This document shows, piece after piece, positions 1 through 6,134 of a DNA stretch of 18,747 nucleotides; the stretch's first letter is position 1, and each line of letters begins with the position of its first letter. Origin of the DNA: UBA10210 sp964408425 (GTDB taxonomy: Archaea; Micrarchaeota; Micrarchaeia; Norongarragalinales; Norongarragalinaceae); assembly GCA_964408425.1 (NCBI GenBank), contig CAYOZI010000019.1, positions 1 through 18,747 of the forward strand, given 5' to 3'. Below the pieces are notes generated by a model. It had not been told where the DNA came from. It saw only the letters and a program-made list of their open reading frames with translations, and made no database searches. The position numbers were made by a program, and so were the translations under genes.

Positions 1-18
1 CCCCCGAACCGAAGCAAT

Positions 19-27
19 TTTATAAAG
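19..27 (+). promoter_or_regulatory. TATA-like box for the 22-codon ORF
   Basis: TTTATAAAG matches the archaeal TATA consensus and lies 37 bp before the ATG at 64. Initiation about 25 bp downstream would leave a leader of about 15-20 nt that includes the GGGGTGGG stretch. Assigned by motif and spacing only. Confidence 0.5.
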
Positions 28-63
28 CCTCCCGCGTTAATGCAAAACTGGGGGTGGGTTGGA

Positions 64-132
64 ATGAAGAAAAAGGCCAAGAGCGCTTTGAACAAAGGAA
101 ACCACAAGACGCACGGATGCTCCTGCTGCTGA
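64..132 (+). CDS. 22-aa Lys-rich micro-protein with C-terminal GCSCC
   Basis: This is an unrecognised micro-ORF below the usual gene-calling length. It starts MKKKAKSALNKG and ends THGCSCC. The N-terminal part is strongly basic, and the tail has three cysteines in a C-x-C-C arrangement plus two histidines just before, which could bind a metal or form a thiol site (inference). Support for a real gene: a TATA-like box at 19-27, a GGTG-containing purine stretch at 50-58 with about 7 nt spacing to the ATG, and a T-rich tract at 139-167 right after the stop that could end transcription. It stands alone, same strand as two further tiny ORFs downstream. No family is recognised and expression is unproven. 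Confidence 0.45.
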   Translation: MKKKAKSALNKGNHKTHGCSCC

Positions 133-136
133 AAAA

Positions 137-167
137 ATTCTTTTTGTTTTTTCTTTTTCATTTTCCG
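137..167 (+). terminator. T-rich tract after the 22-codon ORF
   Basis: Runs of T5, T6 and T5 with few interruptions follow the stop codon at 132. Archaeal RNA polymerase can terminate at oligo-T tracts without a strong hairpin, and no convincing hairpin is seen here. Confidence 0.35.
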
Positions 168-212
168 TTCAGGTTTTGATAAAACTTTTTCCAAAAGTTT
201 TTTTTGCAAACG

Positions 213-220
213 TTTAAATA
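213..220 (+). promoter_or_regulatory. TATA-like box for the 9-codon ORF
   Basis: TTTAAATA is a good archaeal TATA match. Transcription would begin near 240-245, giving a leader of about 40 nt before the GTG at 285 that contains the GGGGTGA ribosome binding site. It also sits too close to the ATG at 234 for that short ORF to be on the transcript. Confidence 0.5.
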
Positions 221-284
221 CGATTTTCGTTTAATGCAATCGCTGAAAAAGCAAATAAAGTTCAATCCAACGGGGTGACAAACT

Positions 285-314
285 GTGGCAAAGAAGAGAC
301 GCAGACGCAAATAA
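285..314 (+). CDS. 9-codon Lys/Arg ORF (MAKKRRRRK)
   Basis: A GTG-started ORF encodes the nine-residue basic peptide MAKKRRRRK. It is only credible because of its setting: TATA-like box at 213-220, GGGGTGA at 272-278 placed 6 nt before the GTG, and a perfect 10-bp hairpin starting 11 nt after the stop. Together these look like a complete transcription unit of about 110 nt. Its composition recalls the very short Arg/Lys-rich ribosomal protein eL41, but it is far shorter and no homology is claimed. It may instead be a small RNA that happens to contain an ORF. Confidence 0.35.
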   Translation: MAKKRRRRK

Positions 315-325
315 GTTTTTTTAAC

Positions 326-349
326 GGGGTTTTTGCTCACAAAAACCCC
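326..349 (+). terminator. Perfect 10-bp hairpin after the 9-codon ORF
   Basis: GGGGTTTTTG (326-335) and CAAAAACCCC (340-349) pair perfectly around a CTCA loop. A T-run (354-361, with one interruption) follows. Position and structure suggest a transcription end or RNA-stabilising 3' hairpin. Confidence 0.6.
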
Positions 350-455
350 ACTCGACTTTTTATCTCAGAAATCCGCGTTTTTCTTTTTTCCCTCATTTTG
401 TTTTCCTTTTCCCCTTAAACCAAAAGTTAATTTCCGCTTTTTACGAACCGCTTTC

Positions 456-575
456 ATGCCTAGAAGGGAAAAGACCGTTTGCCCGGTTTGCGGAAGCTCG
501 ATGAATGAGATAAAGTGCAAGGCGCGCTGTTCCAACCTGAAATGCAATTTCTTTTTTGACTGCAGCGACGGCTGA
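456..575 (+). CDS. Small zinc-ribbon protein, 39 aa
   Basis: This small cysteine-rich protein begins MPRREKTVCPVCG. Cysteines at 9, 12, 21, 25, 30 and 36 give a C-x2-C knuckle followed by a second Cys-rich half ending near DCSDG, as in short archaeal and bacterial zinc-ribbon proteins of unknown function. Binding of one zinc ion by four of these residues is the family expectation. The open frame extends upstream to a TTG at 333, but that start lies within the hairpin at 326-349 and would add a Phe-rich, non-domain segment, so the ATG at 456 is preferred. No ribosome binding site is visible; a TATA-like TTAATTT at 426-432 about 27 bp upstream fits a leaderless transcript. Its stop is 2 bp from the convergent end of the membrane-protein gene. 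Confidence 0.75.
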   Translation: MPRREKTVCPVCGSSMNEIKCKARCSNLKCNFFFDCSDG

Positions 576-577
576 GC

Positions 578-2155
578 TCAGGATTTTCTTTTGAATGCGT
601 AAAACGCGGCAGCCGCTAAAACCGAAATCCCGAAAACCACCCACGATGCTTTTTCCAGCGGCGTTTCCTCGTAATATATCCTCGCCTCGTGCATTCCAGC
701 AGGAACGCCGAATTTCACGAAACCGCGGTCGTTCGAAGGCTTTCCCTCGCTTACGCCGTCTATTGCCAAGTTCCAAGCCTGGTGGTAAAACAAATCCGCA
801 ACCACGAAAGAATCTTTCTCTGCATTAATGGAAATCCTTTTTTCATAGCAATACGTTTTCGAAGTCGCAACGCCGTATTGCACCACGGGCTCGTCGAGGG
901 TTAGCGTGGCGATCGTGCTTGCAGGCGCGTACTCCGCATTGTAACTCAAGTCGTTTTTGAGCGAGAGAAGATTTGCACGCGTTATCTGCGCATCGTACCA
1001 CTGCAGCGTGTGGTCGTAATAGCCCACGGGCATTACCATGGAAAACCCGAATGCCGCGAACAAAACCGAAAACGCGATTACGGTTTTGAATCCAAGCCGC
1101 TCCATCAAGCCGCAGGCCAAGGGAATGGAAAACAAGGCCAAAACGGGCAAAAGCCTCCACGAAAACTGCACGCTCTTCGCAATATCCGGCCAGAATGGAA
1201 GGGACAAAGGCGTTAGGAAAAACGCGATTGCGAGAACGAAAGCAGCTTCCGCCCCGAACTTTTTCCTTTCCGCGAACAAAGCGAAAGCCACTCCGGCCAA
1301 AACCGCGAGCGAATCAAGAACGCCCAGGTGCAGCGCTTTTTCCCTGGCGAAAGACGGCAGCCCGAAAAAATCCCCGGGCGCGAGAAACTGTTCGTTGAAT
1401 CCGAAGTCAATCCTCTCGAAGTGAATCAAGTTCTGTTCGAACAAGGCGGGAATCCAGAAGAAAGCGCTTAACCCCAAGCCCAGCAGTAATGCGAAAACAA
1501 AGCCATTCGGAATGCTTTTCACGCTCCACCCTTTTTGCAGGAAGGATTTTGCGAGGACGTAAGGAACGAAAAACGCGGTGAACAGGAAAGAAGAGGGGGA
1601 ATGCGTGAAAATGAGGATGGCGTAGACGGCTGCCGCCGGAATTATTTTCCTTCCCTCTGCCGCTTCAAGAAAGAGAAAAGCGGCGAACGGAAGGATGGCG
1701 TAAGCGATGCTCTCGGCAAACGCGCCCCTCACGAAAACGTCGGTCAAGTGGTATGAAAAAAAGGAATAGAAAACCGCGCCTGCGAAAGCCGCTTTTTCGG
1801 AAGCGAATTTTCTTGCAAAGAGAAACGCGCCCAACGCCGCGGCGAGCATCGACAGGAACCAAACCAAGTGCACTGCCGTCGCAAAGCCCATTCCGGCGAA
1901 AACAAAAGGCTGGACGAGGTAATAGGAAAAAGGCGCGTAGAAATTGAACAAAGGCGCCCCGTTTCCGCCGTAAAAGTCCGGGCTCCACCTCGGAAAGGCT
2001 ATGCCTTCGTTCAGGCAAACGTTCAGCTCCAAAGCCCTGAGAGAAGCGGCTTGAAAATCCGATTGGAAAACGTAATTCCCGGCAAGCAGAGGCACTGCTG
2101 AAAGCAGCGATAGTGCGACGAGAAGCGCGGGGATTTTCCAGTCCAAAAACAGCAA
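578..2155 (-). CDS. Multi-pass membrane protein, PTPS-related / GT-C-like family
   Basis: This 525-aa integral membrane protein has about 11-13 hydrophobic helices and a C-terminal soluble stretch (roughly residues 390-495) followed by a last helix and a basic tail (KRKS). The N-terminal pattern, with an extracytoplasmic loop RALELN...FPRW.PDFYGGNGAPLFNFYAP after TM1, resembles the '6-pyruvoyl-tetrahydropterin synthase-related' membrane domain; despite the name this has no pterin chemistry and looks like GT-C/YfhO-type glycosyltransferases using lipid-linked sugars. Transfer of sugar to lipid or protein outside the membrane is inference. It lies 7 bp after pgk and is probably translated from the gap-pgk mRNA. 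The first codon is TTG; AGAGG at 2156-2160 touches it, so the in-frame TTG at 2146, 9 nt from that site, is an equally good start. Confidence 0.75.
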   Translation of the reverse strand: MLFLDWKIPALLVALSLLSAVPLLAGNYVFQSDFQAASLRALELNVCLNEGIAFPRWSPDFYGGNGAPLFNFYAPFSYYLVQPFVFAGMGFATAVHLVWFLSMLAAALGAFLFARKFASEKAAFAGAVFYSFFSYHLTDVFVRGAFAESIAYAILPFAAFLFLEAAEGRKIIPAAAVYAILIFTHSPSSFLFTAFFVPYVLAKSFLQKGWSVKSIPNGFVFALLLGLGLSAFFWIPALFEQNLIHFERIDFGFNEQFLAPGDFFGLPSFAREKALHLGVLDSLAVLAGVAFALFAERKKFGAEAAFVLAIAFFLTPLSLPFWPDIAKSVQFSWRLLPVLALFSIPLACGLMERLGFKTVIAFSVLFAAFGFSMVMPVGYYDHTLQWYDAQITRANLLSLKNDLSYNAEYAPASTIATLTLDEPVVQYGVATSKTYCYEKRISINAEKDSFVVADLFYHQAWNLAIDGVSEGKPSNDRGFVKFGVPAGMHEARIYYEETPLEKASWVVFGISVLAAAAFYAFKRKS

Positions 2156-2162
2156 CCTCTTA

Positions 2163-3389
2163 CTAACCTGGAGACTGCTTCAAAGCTTCGATAGCCGGCA
2201 ACGGTTTTCCCTGGAGCATTTCCAGCAGCGCCCCTCCGGCGATGGAAATGTGCGAGATCTTCTTTTTGGGAATGCCGAACTTGTCCAAAGCCGTGAGCGT
2301 ATGCCCTCCGCCCATGAGCGTGAAAGCCTTCGTCTTTTCCAAGGCGGTGAAAACTATTTTCGTTCCCAACTCGAACTGGGGCTCTTCAAACCTTCCGACC
2401 GGCCCTTTCACGTAAACCGTTTTCGCCTGCTTCACGTAATCCGCATACCTTCTCGCCGTCGCGCTGCCTATATCAAAAACAGGCTTGGTGGCGTTCGCAA
2501 GCTGTTGCAGCGGAATTTCCACGCGTATATCATCGTTATCCTTGAAAGCGAAATCCTGCGGGGTTTCGATTTTCGAGCCGTAACGGGCTACGAGCTCCTG
2601 CACTTGCGGCAATAACGCGTCAAACCCTTTTTCCTTCAGCCAATCCCGCTTCGAACCCAAATCCTTGCCTTGCGCCACAAGGCACAATTCGCCGATAACC
2701 CCGCTCGTGAGAATGTGGTCGGCGTTATCGTTCTCCAACGCGTATTTCATGAGCTTGAAAACGTCGTCGGGCTTCGCCCCTCCCAAGATATAGACGCTCG
2801 GCCTCTGCATGCTCTTCAACACTTTCGAGATTGAAGTGTACTCGCGTTCCATCACCCTTCCCGCATATGAAGGCAAAACTTTTGTAAAGCCGATCATGCT
2901 CGTTTGAGAACGGTGGGCGGCGCTGAAAGCGTCGCTCACGAAAGCGTCGCATAGCGGAGCGAGCGTTTTCACGAACAAGGTTTTCTCGAAGTTTTTGTCC
3001 AGAGTCTCTTCGGCGAGAAAACGCGTGTTTTCCAAAAGAATTATTTTCCCGGGGGAAAGCTTTTTGATTTCGCTTTGCGCCGTTTTCCCGATCGTGTCGC
3101 TCACGTATTTTATTTTCTTGCGCACGTGTTTTCCCAAAATCTCCGCGTGCTGTTCAAGAGTCGTGAAATCCTCGTCCCCCGCCCTGCCTTGGTGGGCTAG
3201 GATAATAACTTTCGCGTTCTTCTTGGCCAATTCCTTTATTGTTTCCGCGTGCGCGGCAAAACGCTCGCCGTCCTCGATTTTCATCGTCTGGGGGTTGAAC
3301 GCTGCATTAACGTCTATCCTTACGAGAACGGTTTTCCCGTCGCACTGCAAGTCGTCGAGAGTCTTGAATTCCTTTTGAGCTTCTGCCAT
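2163..3389 (-). CDS. pgk: Phosphoglycerate kinase
   Basis: Phosphoglycerate kinase interconverts 1,3-bisphosphoglycerate + ADP and 3-phosphoglycerate + ATP in the cytoplasm. At 408 aa it has the usual archaeal length. Visible family landmarks are VLVRIDVNAAFNP near residue 20 (substrate-binding N-domain), the HQGR segment replacing the common HLGRP, LLENTRF, FVSDAFSAAHR, the hinge-region GGAKPDD, and the C-terminal nucleotide-binding GGGHT plus ISIAGGALLEMLQGK. GGGHT in place of the usual GGGDT is a small deviation. The ATG is supported by GGGGTGA at 3396-3402, 6 nt upstream. It follows gap by 43 bp on the same strand, so the two consecutive glycolytic steps are very likely co-transcribed. 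Confidence 0.96.
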   Translation of the reverse strand: MAEAQKEFKTLDDLQCDGKTVLVRIDVNAAFNPQTMKIEDGERFAAHAETIKELAKKNAKVIILAHQGRAGDEDFTTLEQHAEILGKHVRKKIKYVSDTIGKTAQSEIKKLSPGKIILLENTRFLAEETLDKNFEKTLFVKTLAPLCDAFVSDAFSAAHRSQTSMIGFTKVLPSYAGRVMEREYTSISKVLKSMQRPSVYILGGAKPDDVFKLMKYALENDNADHILTSGVIGELCLVAQGKDLGSKRDWLKEKGFDALLPQVQELVARYGSKIETPQDFAFKDNDDIRVEIPLQQLANATKPVFDIGSATARRYADYVKQAKTVYVKGPVGRFEEPQFELGTKIVFTALEKTKAFTLMGGGHTLTALDKFGIPKKKISHISIAGGALLEMLQGKPLPAIEALKQSPG

Positions 3390-3432
3390 ATCCGCTCACC
3401 CCGCTATATCGCCGCAGAAAAATTTACTGAAA

Positions 3433-4443
3433 TCACTTGAGCATCAGGTCCGTGCCTTCCACGAGCCTCATCGAGTATCCCCACTCGTTGTCGTACCAAG
3501 CAAAGGTAGAGCAAAGGTTTCCGATGCAGTTCGTCAACAGCGAGTCGAAAATCGAAGAGTACGCGTTTCCAATAATGTCGCTTGAAACCAATTGCTCTCG
3601 GGAATACTGGAGGATTCCTTTCATCCTTCCCTTTTTCCCGTCGGCGTACTCCTTCACCACGGCATTAACCTCTTCTTTCGAAGCGGGTTTGGAAAGCGCG
3701 GCAACAACATTGTTCATGCTGCCGTCCGCCACGGGCACTCTCAGCGACATGCCATCGAGTTTTCCTTTCAGCGAAGGGACGATATCGCCTATCGCCTTCG
3801 CAGCGCCGGTGGACGTGGGGATGATGTTGGAAGCGGCGTTCCTCGCCCTCCTCAAGTCCTTGTGGGGGAAATCAAGAAGCTTCTGGTCGTTCGTATAAGC
3901 GTGGGTGGTAACCATAAACCCTTTTTCAATTCCGAACTCCTTGTCGAGAATGTACGCAATAGGAGCAAGGCAGTTTGTCGTGCACGAAGCCATGGAAACG
4001 ATGTTATGCTTGGAAGGGTCGTAAACCTCTTCGTTCACGCCCAACACTATGCTCGCGTCGCACTGGCCCGGCGCGGAAATCAAGACTTTTTTAGCACCAG
4101 CCTGGGTGTGCCCTTCCGCACCCCCTTTCTTCGCGAATTTTCCTGTGGATTCTATAACCAGATCAACTCCCAGGTCTTTCCAAGGCAGCTTGTAGGGCTC
4201 CGCCTCCCCTAGAACCTGGATTTCATGCCCGTCCACGAAAATCATTTTTTCCGAAGCCGTGACGTTCTGCGGCATTATGCCGTGGATGGAATCGTACTTC
4301 AGCAAGTGGGCGAGAGTGGCGGCGTCCGTCAAATCGTTTACCGCAACAATATCGTGGTTTTTCAGGAAAGTAGGGTGTTTGAACGCGGCCCTCAGGAAAA
4401 GCCGCCCTATCCTGCCGAAACCGTTGATTGCGATTCTCTTCAT
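3433..4443 (-). CDS. gap: Class I glyceraldehyde-3-phosphate dehydrogenase
   Basis: This phosphorylating GAPDH converts glyceraldehyde-3-phosphate + NAD+ + Pi to 1,3-bisphosphoglycerate. The 336-aa protein has the Rossmann motif INGFGRIGR (residues 6-14), Asp37 in VNDLTD, which in this family favours NAD+ over NADP+, the catalytic SCTTNC with nucleophile Cys154, the activating His181 in TTHAYTNDQ, and the WYDNEWGYS C-terminal signature. These are bacterial/eukaryotic class I hallmarks; most archaea instead use an unrelated-looking class II enzyme, so lateral acquisition is plausible. An upstream GTG at 4455 adds four residues, but GGTGG about 8 nt before the ATG at 4443 and the canonical MKRIAINGFG start favour 4443. 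It is the first gene of gap-pgk-membrane protein. Confidence 0.95.
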   Translation of the reverse strand: MKRIAINGFGRIGRLFLRAAFKHPTFLKNHDIVAVNDLTDAATLAHLLKYDSIHGIMPQNVTASEKMIFVDGHEIQVLGEAEPYKLPWKDLGVDLVIESTGKFAKKGGAEGHTQAGAKKVLISAPGQCDASIVLGVNEEVYDPSKHNIVSMASCTTNCLAPIAYILDKEFGIEKGFMVTTHAYTNDQKLLDFPHKDLRRARNAASNIIPTSTGAAKAIGDIVPSLKGKLDGMSLRVPVADGSMNNVVAALSKPASKEEVNAVVKEYADGKKGRMKGILQYSREQLVSSDIIGNAYSSIFDSLLTNCIGNLCSTFAWYDNEWGYSMRLVEGTDLMLK

Positions 4444-4499
4444 TTTGCCCACCACCCTTTATTCTAAAAAAACCAGCCGATTAACGCAAGGGAAACAAA

Positions 4500-4508
4500 G
4501 TTTTTAAG
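4500..4508 (-). promoter_or_regulatory. TATA-like box of the gap-pgk operon
   Basis: On the minus strand this reads CTTAAAAAC, about 57 bp before the gap ATG. Initiation around 4475 would give a leader of about 30 nt containing GGTGG. Motif-and-spacing inference. Confidence 0.4.
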
Positions 4509-4556
4509 AGTTGTTTTACGAATGCGAAAAAGTATTACGCCGCAAGCTTGTTAAAA

Positions 4557-4967
4557 TCAGAATAACGAGAGCGAATTCTTCAACGCCTTAAGCAGGAGTT
4601 CGTGCTCTTCTTCATGGGGAAAATTGCCAGGGTGCACTTCAGTCGAGCTCACCGCAACCGAAAGCACTTTTTTCAAGTGGCTTTTTTCTTCCGGAGTCAA
4701 GTCCCTGAAGTTGTACGTTCCCCTCTGGCCTTCACTGTATCTAGCGTGCAAGCCGTGTTCGGAATCGGCGAACAAAACTACGTCCTTTTCCGAAGGGTGG
4801 TTTGTCCTGAACCCGAAACCATCGTGCGACCAGTAAACCCCAAGCTCGTGAGTTTTCCCTTCCAATTCAAGCGAACCACGGTGTTTAGCCCAGCTATCCT
4901 TCGGGTCTAGGTGCTTGCCGCTTCCGAATTGCTTCAGCCACTTCAATTCAACCACGAGAATAACCAT
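4557..4967 (-). CDS. Hypothetical protein, 136 aa
   Basis: I do not recognise a family. The protein is soluble, with no signal peptide or membrane segment. It is rich in His and aromatic residues, with a mixed middle (about residues 30-80: ELGVYWSHDGFGFRTNHPSEKDVVLFAD) that looks like beta structure and a helical, acidic C-terminal half (TPEEKSHLKK, HEEEHELLLKALKNS). HEEEH is a possible metal-binding cluster, by composition only. The ATG at 4967 has no ribosome binding site; a TATA-like AATTAAAC about 25-30 bp upstream fits a leaderless start, and a GTG at 4955 (MVELKWLKQF) is an alternative. It starts 35 bp after the exchanger gene and could also be its second cistron. Confidence 0.6.
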   Translation of the reverse strand: MVILVVELKWLKQFGSGKHLDPKDSWAKHRGSLELEGKTHELGVYWSHDGFGFRTNHPSEKDVVLFADSEHGLHARYSEGQRGTYNFRDLTPEEKSHLKKVLSVAVSSTEVHPGNFPHEEEHELLLKALKNSLSLF

Positions 4968-5002
4968 TAGAGGTAAAAATTAAAAGCTTGGGTTTAATTC
5001 CT

Positions 5003-6046
5003 TCAGCCGCCCAGAGCCTTGGATGCGGTTCCCAAAAGCAGGAAGTCGAACTGGACCGCCAGGAAAATCAAGTATAAAACCAGCAATCCGACTCCCTCCT
5101 TGAACGTAAGGCGTTTTTTCGAGAAAGTGAAGAAAAACACGAGGATGAAGGAAAGGAACATGAACGCATAGCCTGCAATCGCCTGGCCGAAATCAATCGC
5201 CACCCCCATCGGCCCCGTGAACAACGCGGCAACGCCCAAAACCAGCGTCAATTCGGTTATGAACCCTCCAATAATGTCTCCCCAAATCACCTCTTCCTCC
5301 TTGGCCTTCAAAGCCGTCAGTTCCAAAGCCAGTTGGGGAAGGGTAACTCCAAGCGCTATTATGCTGAAACCAAGGAGAATGGGCGGGATTCCCGCTTTCA
5401 CTGAAAACGATTCGGCGTTCTGGACGACGAACTCCGCCGCCAGCACGATTACAGCCAGAAAAACCAGCAGCTTCAATATTTCTACGCCGAGTATTCCCCT
5501 TTGCCGGTAGAACGAAGGCTGGGACGGAGCTTCGCCCAACTCCAATTCCAACTGCACTCCCGAATCGCTTCTCTTCTTCAAGTCCATTTCCTGCGTGTAA
5601 ACGATGTAAGCGTACATGAAATACACGAGTATCAAGAGAAACCCGTCTATGTACGATATTCTTCCATCCATCAAAAGGAAAAGCGGAATCATCAAAACGA
5701 AGAAAATCCAGCCGAAGTTCTCCAAAACCGTTTTCTCGCGGACGCGGAACTCGCCCTTGATCACCGCGACTATCCCCAGCATCACCGTCAGCACTATTAT
5801 GTTCGAGCCTATCACCAGCCCCAAGACCATTTGCATCTGACCTTCTGAAGCGGCGACTGCGGAAACAACCATGTCCGGAAGCGAAGTTCCCAAGCCCAGT
5901 ATCAGGAAAGCCATGAGGAACTTGGGAACGCGGAAGATGAACGACAGGCTGCTTAAAACACGGATTACCTTGTCGGAAGCGAAGGCTATCACTATCAAGC
6001 CTCCAAGAATCAAGAGAAAATCTTCCAGCATTTTTCCGTCATTCAC
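5003..6046 (-). CDS. CaCA-type cation exchanger with altered alpha repeats
   Basis: This is a 347-aa protein of the Ca2+/cation antiporter (CaCA, NCX/YrbG-like) superfamily, with about ten membrane helices in two inverted halves joined by a charged cytoplasmic loop (about residues 153-183). The first alpha repeat reads GTSLPD (53-58) then GSNI (80-83), close to the canonical GTSLPE...GSNI, with Asp for Glu. The second reads GVTLPQ (233-238) then GGFI (260-263): the ion-ligating Glu is Gln and the Asn/Asp position is Phe. In characterised exchangers these acidic residues bind Ca2+, so substrate or mechanism may differ (inference). GGTGA at 6047-6051 abuts the first ATG; the ATG at 6031 (MLEDFLL) lies 11 nt from it and is an equally good start. 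It is divergent from the Ca2+-ATPase gene. Confidence 0.85.
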   Translation of the reverse strand: MNDGKMLEDFLLILGGLIVIAFASDKVIRVLSSLSFIFRVPKFLMAFLILGLGTSLPDMVVSAVAASEGQMQMVLGLVIGSNIIVLTVMLGIVAVIKGEFRVREKTVLENFGWIFFVLMIPLFLLMDGRISYIDGFLLILVYFMYAYIVYTQEMDLKKRSDSGVQLELELGEAPSQPSFYRQRGILGVEILKLLVFLAVIVLAAEFVVQNAESFSVKAGIPPILLGFSIIALGVTLPQLALELTALKAKEEEVIWGDIIGGFITELTLVLGVAALFTGPMGVAIDFGQAIAGYAFMFLSFILVFFFTFSKKRLTFKEGVGLLVLYLIFLAVQFDFLLLGTASKALGG

Positions 6047-6094
6047 CTTTAAAGTCCATCAAGGCAGTGGTAATTAAAAAAACAACCGCGTTTT

Positions 6095-6105
6095 GTTTAA
6101 TAAAC
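6095..6105 (+). promoter_or_regulatory. TATA-like box for the Ca2+-ATPase gene
   Basis: TGTTTAATAAA lies about 35 bp before the ATG at 6135. Initiation near 6125-6130 would give a nearly leaderless mRNA and rules out the TTG at 6093 as start. The exchanger's promoter must share the remaining intergenic DNA; TTTTTTTAATT on the minus strand (about 6072-6082) is a candidate. Confidence 0.45.
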
Positions 6106-6134
6106 ACGATTTTGATTGCAAAAAGTTGTTTGAA

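Noticed and set aside
234..278. 14-codon ORF MQSLKKQIKFNPTG
   Set aside because: The ATG is too close to the TATA-like box at 213-220 to lie on its transcript, and there is no binding site.
158..340. 60-aa minus-strand ORF over the left-end micro-ORFs
   Set aside because: It has no binding site or family resemblance and covers AT-rich regulatory sequence and the hairpin.
333..455. N-terminal extension of the zinc-ribbon ORF
   Set aside because: The TTG start lies inside the hairpin at 326-349 and the added residues are Phe/Pro-rich low-complexity sequence outside the zinc-ribbon core.
3592..4212. 206-aa plus-strand ORF within gap
   Set aside because: Opposite-strand shadow of an intact GAPDH with all catalytic residues.
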